From: Triticum aestivum
Lineage: Eukaryota; Streptophyta; Magnoliopsida; Poales; Poaceae
Direction: 5' to 3'
NCBI RefSeq assembly: GCF_018294505.1
Contig: NC_057801.1
Span: 431,990,741-432,054,740 of the forward strand
Length of the DNA: 64,000 nucleotides
Positions 33,368-45,538 of this stretch are shown here, one piece after another (position 1 is the first letter of the stretch; each line of letters opens with the position of its first letter). The notes under the pieces are model-generated. The model had not been told where the DNA came from. It saw only the letters and a list, made by a program, of their open reading frames with translations, and did no database searches. The position numbers and the translations under genes were made by a program.

Positions 33368-34199
33368 GGTATTTGATGCATGTTCCGTTGCTAAGATTAG
33401 TAACTCAAAACAGGAGTTGCATAATAAATGAAGACTAGTTGAGGCGGAAGTGATTATGTGTTGGAAGTGGTTCCAAGATTGATATGATCATCATCGCACA
33501 CTCCCTATACTTTCAGGATTAGCGTTGAACCTAAATAAATGTTACTTGGTGTTTTGCGTTGAGCATGAACAAGATAGGATCATGTTTATTGCAATATGAT
33601 TATTCATTTAAGACAGAATAATTGTTATTATGTTTACATGAATAAAACCTTCTATGGTCATACACCCAATGCTAATGGTTTATTGAATCTCGGTTGTAGT
33701 GATACACATATTCATAATATTGATGCCAAAAGATGCCAAATTGATAATGATAGTGCAACATACTTGTGGCACTTGCAGATGTAAAGTGCATAAAGAAACT
33801 CCATGCAGATGGGCTTTTGGAATCACTTGATTATGAATCATTTGATACTTGCGAACCATGCCTCATGGGTAAGATGACTAAAAATCCGTTCTCCGGAACA
33901 ATGGAGTGAGCCAATGACTTATTGGAAATAATACATACCGATGTATGCGGTCCGATGAGTGTTGAGGCACGCAGCGGGTATCGTTATTTTCTAACCTTCA
34001 CAAATGATTTGAGCAGATATGGGTATATCTACTTAATGAAACACAAGTCTAAAACATTTGAAAAGTTCAAAGAATTTCATAGAGAAGTGGAGAATCATCG
34101 TAACAAGATAATAAAGTTTCTACGATCTCATCACAGAGGTGAATATTTGAGTTGCAAGTTTTGCCTTCATTTAAAACAATGTCGAATAGTTTCACAAAT
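33368..34199 (+). pseudogene. Copia protease and integrase N-terminal part, broken
   Basis: The protease active-site block reads FDACSVAKI where the family has Asp-Thr-Gly-Ser, so the catalytic triad is lost. Stops and frame changes follow. The pre-integrase region (SATYLWHLQ, CEPCLMGKMTKNPF) and integrase core (DLLEIIHTDVCGPMS, then YRYFLTFTNDLSRYGYIYL) are recognisable at 33760-34080. The second catalytic position appears as His-His-Arg-Gly-Glu-Tyr rather than Asp-Arg-Gly-Gly-Glu-Tyr. The coding sequence ends at the CAAAT duplication of gypsy-2. Reverse transcriptase and RNase H are not in the window. Confidence 0.85.
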
Positions 34200-34718
34200 T
34201 GTCGTGGAATTGTCACGTCAGATGTCCTAGTGAAAGGACTTAGTCGTGGAGCCATTGCAACTAGGAAGCTTAAAGGGGTTAATAGGGACAAAGGACACGA
34301 GATTTATACTGGTTCGGCCCCTTACGGTGAAGGTAAAAGCCTACGATCCAGTTTTGAGTGGGATTGCTTATGACTTGATAACTAGGGAGCGGAATCGCTT
34401 GACCTAGCTCTCGATCTGATGTTACTTGCCCTGAACCGCCGTCGGGTCGTCCCTTTATATACAGAGGTCGATGCCTAATGGCTCACAGAGTCCCGGCCGG
34501 CTCATAAACAGTGTCCGGCTCGGTCTCTTAACTATTCTTGCCTTACAATACAAGTCACGTACATATGGCGGTTTATTACTACGGGCCTTAGGTTGCCTCT
34601 GGGCTTTGGGCCCTTAACTGAGCCGCCATCTTCAACCTTGGTCTTGGGCTTCAAGATTACTTATAGGTATAACCCGGCCCCTCCTGGGCGGGTCATACCA
34701 ATAGTTATATCCCCAACA
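34200..34718 (-). repeat. 3' LTR of gypsy-2
   Basis: Same length as 45558-46076. On the minus strand it starts TGTTGGGG and ends ttccacgaca. Confidence 0.95.
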
Positions 34719-35780
34719 TTAGGCCCAAGATTGATTTGGACTGATTCATGTCAATCTTCAACACTTAAGAGAAAATCTTCTGCCCTTTACTTATTAAATT
34801 TTTGTAACCCGCCATGACGTCATCCTATGGATTTGTGGTAACCCGCCATGACATCACCTGCCGTAAATGCATGTTTTGTTCAATGTATCCCAACGGATCT
34901 TTATCTTGATGACCATCCTGAAAATCAAGGCGTCCTTGTAGTTGGATAACTTCTGTTTTCGGCCTCCTCATTTTTCGTGCTCTTTTAGTGGTCCTTCCTT
35001 ATAAATTGACCCGACTAGGTCTTTATTCATTATTCCCTTTCTTCGTCTTCTTCCTCTCACCCCCAACTGTCGCTTGAGCTCCGTCGCCACTGCAGCGCAC
35101 CTCGTCTCCGTCAACCTTGGCCGTTGCATCGACCTGAATCCGACCAGAGAACGGTGGCGCCCCTCCGCAACAGATCTGTCGCTGTAAGTTTTCCCCTTTC
35201 TGCATCTCAGACCCAATGCTAGGGTTCGCAAGTTCTTCTGTACAGTATGCAGTTCATCTCGGTTTCTTCATGTTTCTTCTGTTGCGGCCTCTTTTGATCC
35301 AACAACAGCATAGAACTCATGCGGTAGCTGTTTCGCATCCATTTTAGGCACTAGCAGATCCTTTTTCTTTGTAAGGAAGCCTCACTAGAACGCATGAACT
35401 CCTCTGTACCATGTTTTTAGGTCTAGAAATTTTTCTTTTTTGAACAACCATTTGATCCAAAATAGTAGCTGCAGTTTGTGAAACTTGTTTATGCAACACT
35501 TAGGCAAAAATCTGAATTTATTAGATCCATCTAGCCATGGCGACTCTTATCATCGGCTGTAAAGAGGCAATGCTCAATTGATAACCTTGACCACCCATGG
35601 CAGTTTAAATAGCTTTAACGGCTTATAGAGCCTATGTCAGCTTAAATAATCTAGACATAATTATCCTTATACCATTAGGCCCCTTCATAAGCCGCCATCT
35701 TGAATATGCACTGTAATGTTATTTCCTCTCCGGCTTAAATTTGAACCGGTACTTTTACTCTGTCTTAGGCTTTCATCACA
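34719..35780 (+). other. Promoter and 5' leader of the gypsy-2 antisense gene
   Basis: No open frame of note. A TATA box stands at 35000. The leader downstream is C/T-rich and holds a likely intron: donor gtaagttttcccc near 35185 and acceptor tctgtcttag near 35769, a few bases before the ATG at 35781. Confidence 0.5.
35000..35006 (+). promoter_or_regulatory. TATA box for the antisense gene of gypsy-2
   Basis: TATAAAT about 280 bases downstream of the LTR on the plus strand, followed about 30 bases later by a pyrimidine-rich start region. Its orientation is opposite to gag-pol. Confidence 0.55.
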
Positions 35781-38700
35781 ATGGCACCGAAAGCACCCAC
35801 TTCCTGCAACTGGGTCAAATCCATTGTCACAGACAGCACACTTGACGACTTTGTGAACACCGGCTATCTGCCAAAGAAGGAAATCATATATTATCGTGCT
35901 CCTAACCCGGAGGAGGAATTTCCTCAGCCCCAAAACGGGGGAAGTTATTGTTTTCACGGATCACATGAACCGGGGTTTCTCTCCACCCAGCTCAAAATTC
36001 TTCAGAGATGTGTTGCACTTCTTTGACCTTCGCCCACAAGACATTGGACCCAATTCCGTGTCTAACATCTGCAACTTCTAAGTATTCAGCGAAGTATATC
36101 TTGGAGAAGAGCCCGACATTTTACTCTTCAGAGGGCTATTCTACTTGAACCGCCAGAATGAGTGCGCCAACGGCCAGAGCTTACAACTTGGCGGTGTCTC
36201 GATCCAACGTCGTAGGGACGTAATCTTTCCTTGTGCCAACCCGCCGAGTCATCCCAAAGTCTGGAATCAGACATGGTTTTATTGCCAAGACACCTCTCCA
36301 GCTGGTGAGAACCCTCCGCCCGTGTTTCGCGCTCTACGTCTTGAGTCCAACCATCAGCTTCCTGACAAGATCATAGCCGCCGAGCGCAAAACACTCGCCC
36401 TACCCTAGCTAAGATCAAGGTTCTTCTAGCGAACGAGTTAAGTGGCATTGATTTAGTCCGGGTTTGGATCGCCTGGCGGGTCATTCCATTGAGTCGCCGC
36501 CCCGGCTTAATGTGCTCCTACACCGGCAAAAAGGATGACCCTCTACGGCACAACCCTGATGACTTGCCTGAAGATGTCATCAATGATATGACGAAATCCC
36601 TTCTGAACGAGAGCCTAGCAGACTGTGGTAAGGTGGGCCTAGCCCCCTTCTGCGAAGTTAACCCATCTCCAAAGGTAAGTCGTTCATCTGAACAAATTAC
36701 TTTGGCTTTTCGATGTTTTTCCCATACTCATACCTCTGCTAACTCTCATAGGCGGGTGACAAATTCTGGAAGGTCAAATATGACCATGAAGCTGCAAAGA
36801 GAGCCAGGAAGGCCAAGAAAGCTGCCAGGAAAGAGGCTGCCAAGAAGAAGGGCAAGAAAGCCACCGCCACCGACTTGCTTCGGCTAGAAGATTCTTCTGA
36901 GTCAGAGGTAGCCCTTGACTCTCTTGGCTCCTTGTTTAATCATCTTATTGACAATGATTATCAGTAGGTGGACACAGGAGCCAGCCGTAACAAGGCTGAA
37001 GTGGTAACTATCATTTCCTCCGACTCCGAGCCTTTGCCAAGACAGAAAATCAGCAGAGTAACCCGGAAAGTAAGATTTTCACATCCCTTAGCTTATCAAG
37101 ATCCTCAATTTCTTTTGAAGCGACATATTCATGAGAGCCGGAGGCAGACCCGGACTAACAAGGATGCGGAGCTCTCCTCCGGCTTTCCAAACACCCCAAA
37201 GAAGCGCCGGAACAAGGTCACCTCTGATTTAAATCTCTTTTATCCTTTGGCGGGTCTCACTCGCAAACACTCAATTCTTCTGACTCGGATTATCAGGAAA
37301 CTTCCCCCTCCTCCGGCGACTCAATGCAATCCTATCTGCTGGCTTTCAAGACCGCACCAGGCTAATGATAACCTGCTTATCCTATATTAATTTCAATTCG
37401 TTGCATTTGCACTAACCTTTTGATTTTATGCAGTGGACAAGCCAAGCCCAGCAAAAGGTCAAGAAGAACAAGCCAACTGAAGACACGGTCGTGATCGAGC
37501 CAGTACTTGGAACAGCTGCGCCTAAATCGTCAACTCATGAGCCACCACCTGAACCAGCTCAAGATATACCAACTCCAATTGTTGACCCACCTGTTGAGCG
37601 AGTCGTTGATGGCTCAGAAAACCCGGAAGCTCCTAGCCCGGTTAGGACGGATGATCCTCAAGACACCGATGTTTACCAGAACCGGCTTTGTTGAGCTGGG
37701 AAGGCCAACCGTGCTGGCCAAGTGTTCCGCCAAGGAGGAGCTTCTGGAACACTACCGGGTCAAGTTTGCGTCGCGGACTATACTCACATGAGTATTGGAG
37801 AAGTCTTTTCTGGCTACATGAGCCAAGTGCACAGCAGTCGCAACCTCGAGATTGACATGGTGAAGCAGATGCACCAAAAATTTGAGGTACAACCCTTTCT
37901 CTGTATTCATTTATCTTTACTATGCCAGCCCCCAAGTCTATTGCTTATGATGAATATGCTGTAGACTTAGAAACAAATTTAGTGACATTAGTAACATAGA
38001 TGGATAAAATATGCAAGAAGTCTGGCTTACTCCATAGTCCCCAAGGGGCGGCTTAACCAACATTGTTGAACCGATCCTTCATATGGTTGTATAAAATAAA
38101 ATACTTAAAAAGCTTTGAACAGCAATATGCATTAGCTCCCAAGTGCCAAGTACTATTGCTTGCAAAGTGCTTGGGACTTACTGTCATGAACCGCCACTTT
38201 AAGTAAAATTCTTCGGTAGACATTAACCCCCAAGTGCCAAGTGTTGTTTCTTGCAAAAGGCTTGGGACTTCAATATTGCATCAGGATTGTCTTGATTTTG
38301 ACCCTGTATTTGTATAGGCCGCCACGAGTTAACTCGAATCAGAAGTGACTGACCTGAAGAACTGCCTTGAGGCCCAAGAGACGGAAACCCAAAGAGCCAC
38401 TCCAAGTTTAAATTCAGCATTTCTGAACAAGAAAAACTGAAGAAAGAATTTGAAATGGAGAAAAAGGCCTAGGTTGACGAAAAAATTGCATTGATTAATG
38501 GAGTCGAGAAGGTAGAGGCGGCTCTTGATGAAGCAACCGGTGAATTAACCGGCTTAAAACGCCATGTCTCTCAGATGGTCTCAGCAATCTTTGGTAAGTC
38601 GCCCTGCAAGTGTTAAATACTTGAACCTTTCAATTGATCATATAATTGGAATTGACTCACCTGATCATGTTTATGCAGGCCCAGGAGTTCAAATCTGAAC

Positions 38701-39322
38701 CAAGATATGCTGATCAAGCTGAAGGTGGTTTATATGCTGGTGGAGAAACTGTATACCAGGTCTCAGCGTGCCTTAGCCACGGTGGCTTTGTAAAATGAAG
38801 TACCTACCCTCCTAGCGGAGGTATTAAAGAAGCTTTCCTTGCTACCCCAACGGTTCAATGAACTAAGGCGGTCAGTTGCAAGAGCCGGAGTGGTGAATGC
38901 TTTAAGCCGGGCCAAAGCTTGGTTACCGGAGTTAAACCCGGCCGATATCGCCATTGTCTATCCAAGCCTGAAGGAGGATGGTACTTCCTTTGAACAGGAA
39001 GACTTTACCGCTTGTGTGAAGGAGGTACGCCCCGTGGCCACCCTGATAGCTGATGAAGTGGATCTCACCAAGTACCAGGCGGGTTAAGACGCAGAGAACC
39101 GGAGAATTCCAATGCCTCACTATAAAATGACCAGTCTGATCCCTCCCACTCCGTAAGCATACCTTCGCCCCTGAAGTTAACCCGGCCGGACTAGTTGATG
39201 ATGAAGCTAAATTTGAAGCTTTGAACAACATTGACTGGTCATCATCAACCTTCCAAGAAATGGAACAGGGCGAAGAAGCAGAGAGGACTGACCCGGATGC
39301 TTCAGGCCAACATGAGAGCTAA
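35781..39322 (+). pseudogene. Antisense multi-exon gene of gypsy-2 (Transposase_28-like N-terminus)
   Basis: Exon 1 starts ATG 35781 (MAPKAPTSCNWVKSIVTD), changes frame at a G-run near 35937, then continues with NRGFSPPSSKFFRDVLHFF, a TAA at 36079, YLGEEPDILLF, QTWFYCQD and a frame change near 36400 to RRPGLMCSYTGKKDDPL. A donor GTAAGT follows at 36676. Exon 2 (36753-36906) is Lys/Ala-rich (AAKRARKAKKAARKEAA). Later exons near 36970-37070 and 37434-37700 are Pro-rich, then charged segments suit a coiled coil (ELNPADIAIVYPSLKED near 38940). The last stop is TAA 39320. The N-terminal domain shares RGFS, FF, NS and TWFYCQD with the antisense gene of gypsy-1. Function unknown; this copy is damaged. 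Confidence 0.6.
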
Positions 39323-40499
39323 TCTGCCGTGGCGATCATACCTGTGATGTGCTAAAAAACAATATGGATCATTTGGACTCGGGGAGTCATGTAATAGAAT
39401 AGAAATAACTTTGATTTGGCCGTGCCATCGTGCATGTTTTTGGTGCTTAATGCTATTAAGCTGTCGTGTTATATTCACCCGTGTTTACTTTTCATTCGCT
39501 TTTAGTATGCTTGACCAAATCTTTTAACTGTCATGCACATAAAAACAGACCACAAGATCCCTTGGTGGCTTACCGCAAGGCGGTCATAATAACTTGATAT
39601 ATTAAGATAGAAAAAGAATCACAGATAAGCCTGTTGTAACATATAATGTTGAAACACAACTATAATCTTATACCTGTGATCTTTTGATTTGCACTGCCGG
39701 ATTATATGACCCGGATAGTAAGGGTGATATCCCAATTCTTTGGAAACCAACAATTCCAAAGGTATGATGATTCTTATCTATTGGCGACTTATCAGCCAAA
39801 ATCAAGTCGGGTTTCAAATTAACCACACTTGTACTTTTAAACTTCAAAAAAGTCTCAAGTCAAATAAAGGGTGCTTCCAAAGAAAACTTAACCAGATAGA
39901 ATATAAGAAATTCAAGGCTTCTAATTCGAATACGATCAGTAAACCGTTCCAAACGGGTTAAGCTAGGATTCGAATACGATCATGTAGCCCCCAATGAATT
40001 TGGCGTTGCGCCGATCAAGAGGGTACCGATAGCTATGTTCTTTTTGGTTCGAATACGACCTATGTTTGAACAGGAAGCCCCCTATTGACCTTGAGAGTTT
40101 TTTAATGACTCTAATCCAAATACGATCAAAGTCGGTTCCCAAGGTTGAGCTATGATTCGAATACGATCAAGAAGCCCCCTAGTGAGCTCGGCAGTGTGCC
40201 AATCAAAAGGGTACCGACAACTATGTTCTCTTTGGTTTGAATACGACCTATGTTTAAATAGGAATCCCCCTAGTGATCATAAGGTTTAACGGCTAGATTC
40301 GAATATGATCATAAGCCGGATCAAGCGGGTCAAGCGAGATTCGAATACGATCAGCACCGAAGTGATCATGTGAGATGACAATGATAATAATAGGGACATA
40401 TTTACCTTTTGAGGATGAAAAAAAAGGACAGAGGTCCTCCTTTATTATTTATCATAATATATACGTCATCAAAATATGTACATCATGAGAGTCGGTGGC
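39323..40499. repeat. Repeat-bearing spacer between antisense gene and pol of gypsy-2
   Basis: From about 39890 to 40350 the phrase gattcgaatacgatca recurs, with two long copies about 187 bp apart (39967 and 40154) that share gggtaccgat/gac, ctatgttct and tacgacctatgttt. No coding sense. It is placed exactly where the 3' ends of pol (minus) and the antisense gene (plus) face each other. Confidence 0.7.
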
Positions 40500-41404
40500 T
40501 CAAGTGTAGTAAGGCCGAAGATGAGCGATATTCCATGGCCGGCGGGTCTCCTCCTCCGACTTACGTGAGTCTTTGTGCTCTCGAACATCGATAAGGTAGT
40601 ATGACCCATTGTTCAAGTTCTTGTTTACCACAAAGGGCCCTTCCCAAGGTGGGATAACTTGGGTGCATCACTTTGATCCTGGATGAGCCGGAGCACCAAA
40701 TCACCTTCCTGAAATGTTCTAGACTTAACCCGGCGACTGTGATAGCGGCGCAGGTACCGTTTGGTAAATCACCGAGCGAGATGCTGCCAAGTCACGCTTT
40801 TCATCTAACAAGTCAAGGGCATCCTGACGTGCCTGTTCATTGTCCGCTTCAACATAAGCCGCCACACGAGGCGAGTAATGACGGATGCCAGTAGGGAGAA
40901 CCGCCTCAACTCCGTAAACCATGAAGAAAGGCGTATAACCCGTAGACCTGTTGGGAGTAGTATTGATGCTCCATATCACAAAGGGTAACTCCTCAACAAA
41001 ACAACCCGGCATCCGCTACAAAGGGACCAAAAGCCGGGGGTTGATGCCTTTAAAGATCTCCTCATTGGCTCTCTCAGCTTGACCATTTGGTTGGGGGTGA
41101 GCCACTGATGAAACATCAAGCCGAATATGCTCATGTTGACAAAATTCTTCCATGGAGCCTTTAGACAGATTAGTGCCATTGTCAGTTATAATATTGTGTG
41201 GAAAGCCAAAGCGAAATATCACCTTTTTCATGAACTGAACCGCCGTAGCTGCATCACATTTACTGACTGGCTCTGCCTCAACCCACTTTGTAAATTTATC
41301 AACCGCCACCCAAAGGTGGGTCTTTTTATCTTTGGACCTTTTGAAAGGCCCAACCATGTCAAGCCCCCAGACTGCAAACGACCAAGTAATTGGAATCATC
41401 CTCA
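40500..41404 (-). pseudogene. Gypsy-2 integrase and pol C-terminus, broken
   Basis: The minus strand shows the integrase core: VWGLDMVGPFKRSKDK (first Asp), PHNIITDNGTNL (second Asp) and QPNGQAERANEEIFKGI (Glu), so all three catalytic residues are present. A frame change near 41015 separates this from FVIWSINTTPNRSTGYTPF and DNEQARQDALDLLDEKRD. A second change near 40740 leads to the last part, ending PWNIAHLRPYYT and a TGA at 40500. Integrase inserts the DNA copy in working elements. The start is lost at the deletion junction near 41404. Confidence 0.85.
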
Positions 41405-41454
41405 ACTCTTGAGCCGGCACGTGAACCAGCTCAAGATATACCAACTCCAACTGC
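41405..41454. other. Filler-like junction between reverse transcriptase and integrase
   Basis: About 50 bases join the truncated reverse transcriptase to integrase. On the plus strand they read tgaaccagctcaagatatac and on, matching the antisense-gene exon near 37548-37590 almost base for base in the core. This looks like sequence copied during repair of a deletion. Confidence 0.5.
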
Positions 41455-42258
41455 TGATCTTCTCCGGGTTAGCCTCAATGCCCCTGTTAGAAACCAGAAA
41501 ACCCAAAAGCTTGCCTGCAGGCACGCCAAAAACACACTTGGCTGGGTTAAGCATCATCTTGTAGACCCAGAGATTATCAAAGGTCTCCTTTAGATCATCT
41601 ATCAAGGTTTCCTTCTCTTTGGATTTTACCATAATGTCATCCACATAAGCATGAACATTGCGCCGAATTATGAAGACAATTCTTCACACACCGCTGGTAA
41701 GTCGCCTGGGCACTCTTGAGCCGAAAAGGCATAGACACATAGCAGAAGGTTCCAAATGGAGTAATGAACGTTGTTTTCTCCTGGTCCTTAACTGCCATCT
41801 TGATCTGATGATAACCAGAGTAAGCATCCAAAAAACTCAGACCCTCACAACCCGCCGTACCATCAGTAATTTGATCAATACGAGGGAGAGCAAAAGGATC
41901 AGTCAGACAAGCCTTGTTTAAATCCGTATAATCCACACACATACGCCAAGTGCCAATTTTTCTTAAGCACAAGCACCGGGTTAGCCAACCACTCTGGATG
42001 AAAAACTTCAACAATGAACCCGGCCGCCAAGAGCCGGGCTACTTCCTCACCAATGGTCTTATGCCTCTCCTCCTTGAATCATCAAAGAAACTGCTTGACC
42101 GGCTTAAACTTTGGATCAATATTAAGAGTGTGCTCAGTGAGTTCTCTCGGTACACCCGACATGTCAAAAGGCTTCCATGCAAAGATGTCCCGGTTCTCAC
42201 TGATGAACTCGATGAGCGCGCTTTCCTATTTGGGATCCAGATTGGCACTGATACTGAA
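41455..42258 (-). pseudogene. Gypsy-2 reverse transcriptase, broken and truncated
   Basis: Reading right to left: RDIFAWKPFDMSGVPRELTE, a short damaged stretch with stops, WLANPVLVLRKIGTWRMCVDY, FALPRIDQITDGTAGCEGLS, FLDAYSGYHQIKM and FGTFCYVSMPF. After a frame change near 41650 comes YVDD (about 41636-41647) and NPAKCVFGVPAGKLLGFLVS. The protein stops at ANPEKI near 41455, so the thumb, connection and RNase H are deleted. Known role of the family is copying the element RNA. Confidence 0.85.
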
Positions 42259-42855
42259 TTACTTAGACGAGTCGCCTGGAACAAAGTCAACAAGCTTAGT
42301 ATCATCGGCTGACTTAAACTTCATGGCCGGCTCATGCTTTGTGGTTGGATTTTTCAAAGACGCCATATCTGCCGGGTCAACATTGTCCTTGTAGAACTTC
42401 AACTCTTCTGCTGCATAGACCGACTCAGCATAAGTCGCGTTGCCTTCCTCATATTCCAAGGCTATCTTCTGGATCCCATGCACTATGATGGTACCCTTAT
42501 GACCCAGCATCTTGAGCTGTAAATACACATAACACGGCCGTGCCATGAACTTGGCATAAGCCGGCTGCCCAAACAGAGCATGATACGGGCTTCTGATCTT
42601 GACCACCTCAAAAGTCAATTTCTTAGCCCTGGAGTCATATTCATCTCCAAAGGCTACCTCCAGCTCGATCTTGCCAACTGGATATGTCGACTTACCAGGC
42701 ACCACGCCATGGAAAATAGTGTTGGACTGCTTAAGGTTTTTATCAGTTAACCCCATGCGACGGAAGGTCTCATAATGGAGGATGTTGATGCTGCTGCCTC
42801 CATCCATGAGCACTTTAGTGAATTTATATCCACCAACCTGAGGGGCCACCACCAA
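42259..42855 (-). pseudogene. Gypsy-2 protease region
   Basis: An open stretch of about 198 codons with the active-site block VLMDGGSSINILHYETF, then GKIELEVAFGDEY, LTFEVVKIRSPYHALFGQPAYAKFMA. This corresponds to the aspartic protease in the same place in gypsy-1 (LMDGGSG and RPTYARFMA). It ends at a TAA (42259), after which pol continues in the same frame. A frameshift near 42890 separates it from gag. Confidence 0.85.
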
Positions 42856-42879
42856 GGCCAGGTGATCCGGATTGTCAAC

Positions 42880-45514
42880 CCAGGAGGGTGATCTCCCCTA
42901 CTCCATAGAATAGGCTGCTCAGACCATCTCAAATAACAAGGAATTGCCGGCTCAACCGCGTTCATAGCCCTCTTATGAAGCTTCTGGTCTCGTTTGCACA
43001 AAGTGGTGGTAAACACATGATATTGTCCACTACTCAGCCGCTTTGGATGGCTCTGGTATCCACCCTGCTGCTGTTGCTGCTGCTGACCACCCTGGCCAGA
43101 TTGCTGGTTATAACCATCTTGATTACCTTGAGAATTTTGAAAATTGGAATTTGAACCACCGCTCGGGCCATGAAAACCGCCACCACCTGAGCCGCCGCCC
43201 TGCCCATTATTACCGTCGAACACGTTGGAATTCTTGAAAGCCTTCATGATCGTACAGTCCTTCCACAGATGAGTGGCCGGCTTCTGCTGAGTGCCATGCC
43301 TTGGACAGGGCTCATTCAGTAACTGCTCAAGCGTGGGGCCTGACCCACCGGACCGGGCAGGTGGTCTCCCCTTACGTCGTTGATCGTTGCCCTGAACATT
43401 AGTGTTAGCCACAAACTCCAAGCTACCATCAGCCTTAAGTTTATTACCTCCTTGATTTGTCGGGTTATGCTGAGGGCCCTTGCTGTTGCCATTCTTCTTT
43501 CTCTTCCCTGTCTTTTCATCATCAGACTCGGGATCCGTGGTACTATCAGAGTCGGCGTACTTGACCAGAGCCGCCATCAGCGTACCCATATCATTACAAT
43601 CGCGCTTGATCCACCCTAGCTTCAACTTCAGAGGCAAAAACGGCATTTTTTCTCCAACATTAAGACTGCAGAGCCGGCGTCCATCTTATCAGATGAATGT
43701 ATTATGGCTTTGACCCGACGCACCCAATGGGTTGTGGACTCACCTTCCTCCTCCTCGCAACTAGTCAAATCCACAATTGACATGGGCTGCTTGCATGTAT
43801 CTTTGAAGTTCTGAATGAATCGGGCTTTTAACTCTGCCCATGACCCGATGGAATTAGATGGTAGCCCCTCCAACTTAGTGCGGGCAGTCCCATCCAACAT
43901 CATGGTGAAGTACTTGGCCATTGCAGCGTCACTAACCTCCGGTAACTCCATAGCCATCTCGTAGCTTTCAATCCATGCCCCAGGCTGTAAGTCGGCCGTA
44001 TAATTAGGCACCTTCCTAGGTCCTTTGAAATCCTTGGGCAAACGTTCGTTAGGCAAAGCCGACACCACACAGGGGACGCCTCTGGTCCTGGCGGCCATGC
44101 CTGCCTCAATAGAAGTCATCGGATAAACCGGATAAGGCTAGTAAGCCATCAGCTGAGCCGCCTGCTCAGCCACCTGCTCAGCCGCCCGCTCAGCCTCTTG
44201 ACGTATTCTGTCCTGGTCCACCAAGTTAAAGGCTCCATTTTGCACCCGGTCATGCCCGCCTGGCTGGTTATGGCGCCGGGTGTTGCTTGACACGGCGGCC
44301 GAATCCATGTGCCTGCTATAACTCGGGCTTCGGCTTGGACGAGGGGTTGAATGAATGTTGTCCCGGCTATATGAGTACGCCTCCTGCTGTGCTAAGGCCG
44401 TCTGAAGAAGTTCTTTGACCCGGCGGGTTTCAACCACCGTCGGAGAGTCACCCTCCATTGGGAACGCCGCCAGTCGTGCCGCCACCGCGATCATGTTCTC
44501 CAACCGGTTAGAATAATGACTCGATGGTGGAGCGGTATTCATATGGGGAGGCCCCATCACCGGTGGTTGAACCGGCGTCCTAACCCCGGGTGCCGCAACC
44601 CGGTCTATCTCTGGCGGGTTACTGGGCCCTGCATCGGGTGTATGGAAGAGGTTTCGAGGATCATAAACCAGAGGGAGCCGAGACTGAGTCTTCTGGTATC
44701 TTCTCCTCATGACCTCATTGGACGTGTTTTGATCCATCGTGACCCGGAAAGTCTGTGCCTGAATCCGCTGAGCCTGAGCGTCAAGAGCCGCCCGCTCTGC
44801 GGTCATCCTAACATCTTCTGCTGCCAGATCTTCCTTAGCCTGCACTATATCTAGTTTTAACTGTGCCACTTCCGCATCATGTTGAGCTTGATCCACCGGG
44901 TTGATCGCAGTAGTTAACAGAGCAGTGATCTTATCCGTGAGATCCATCAACACTTGAGCTGGCGAGCGCACAGGGCCTCCTGCCCCGGCTGCTGCTAACC
45001 CGGAGGTTATTGCTGCCGCAGTTGTGGAGTCTTGAATAGGTTGTGTGCCGGCCATGAAGATTCCGACCCTGCTCGGCGGCTCAAGGAGATCGGGAATACT
45101 GTTGCCATCGGAACAGCCCCCAAGCCCGGCGTCTTGCAGTTGATACAATGAATCCGTCTCGCCTGTGGACGACTCACCGTCAGAATAGATGGTCGTCTCT
45201 CCGCCAGATGCAGATCCTTCAGAGAGTCCTCCGTGGATGCATCCCACGAAGGCACGCTTCACAGTAGGCAGAGCCTTGGTGGGTCTCGCACGCTGAGCTG
45301 TCTTGACGAGGTCGGTGCAGATGTCCGGCTCAGGGCTCGGCTCGCCGATCTTGCCGATGAAGACGTGGATTCCGCCGAAGGGGACCCGGTATCCGTACTC
45401 AATTGAGCCGGCGTCGGGTCCCCAGCCTGCGTCGTCGATGTAGAGCTTGCCGCGACGACTCTTGTTCATGTGGCCCATAACATATCCCTTGAGCCCTTCG
45501 AAGCTGCCCTTCAA
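42880..45514 (-). pseudogene. Gypsy-2 gag, one stop and frameshifts
   Basis: The frame starts ATG 45514 close to the primer site and runs 458 codons to a TAG near 44138. It carries Ala/Glu-rich helical segments (AQHDAEVAQLKLDIVQAKED). The same frame resumes with the gag domain: GAWIESYEMAMELPEV, FTMMLDGTARTKLEGLP and FIQNFKDTCKQPMSIVDL. A frame change near 43640 leads to the nucleocapsid-like part with PRHGTQQKPATHLWKDC and a Gln/Gly-rich run (43060-43200). The first 150 residues are an unusual leader lacking clear gag similarity. Confidence 0.85.
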
Positions 45515-45538
45515 GAACTCAAATCACCCGTGCATTGT

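Larger units (their letters stand above)
29593..34199 (+). mobile_element. Angela/BARE/WIS-like Copia element, 5' part
   Basis: The LTR 29593-31264 starts TGAAGGAAATATGCCCTAGA, the hallmark opening of this Triticeae Copia family apart from a changed third base or so, and ends ccccaaca. A Met-tRNA type primer site, gag, protease remnant and the start of integrase follow. The integrase is cut at about 34200 by later insertions; the rest, with the 3' LTR, must lie right of 64000 if still present. It is the oldest layer in the right half, hosting gypsy-2 and the element starting at 46084. Confidence 0.9.
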
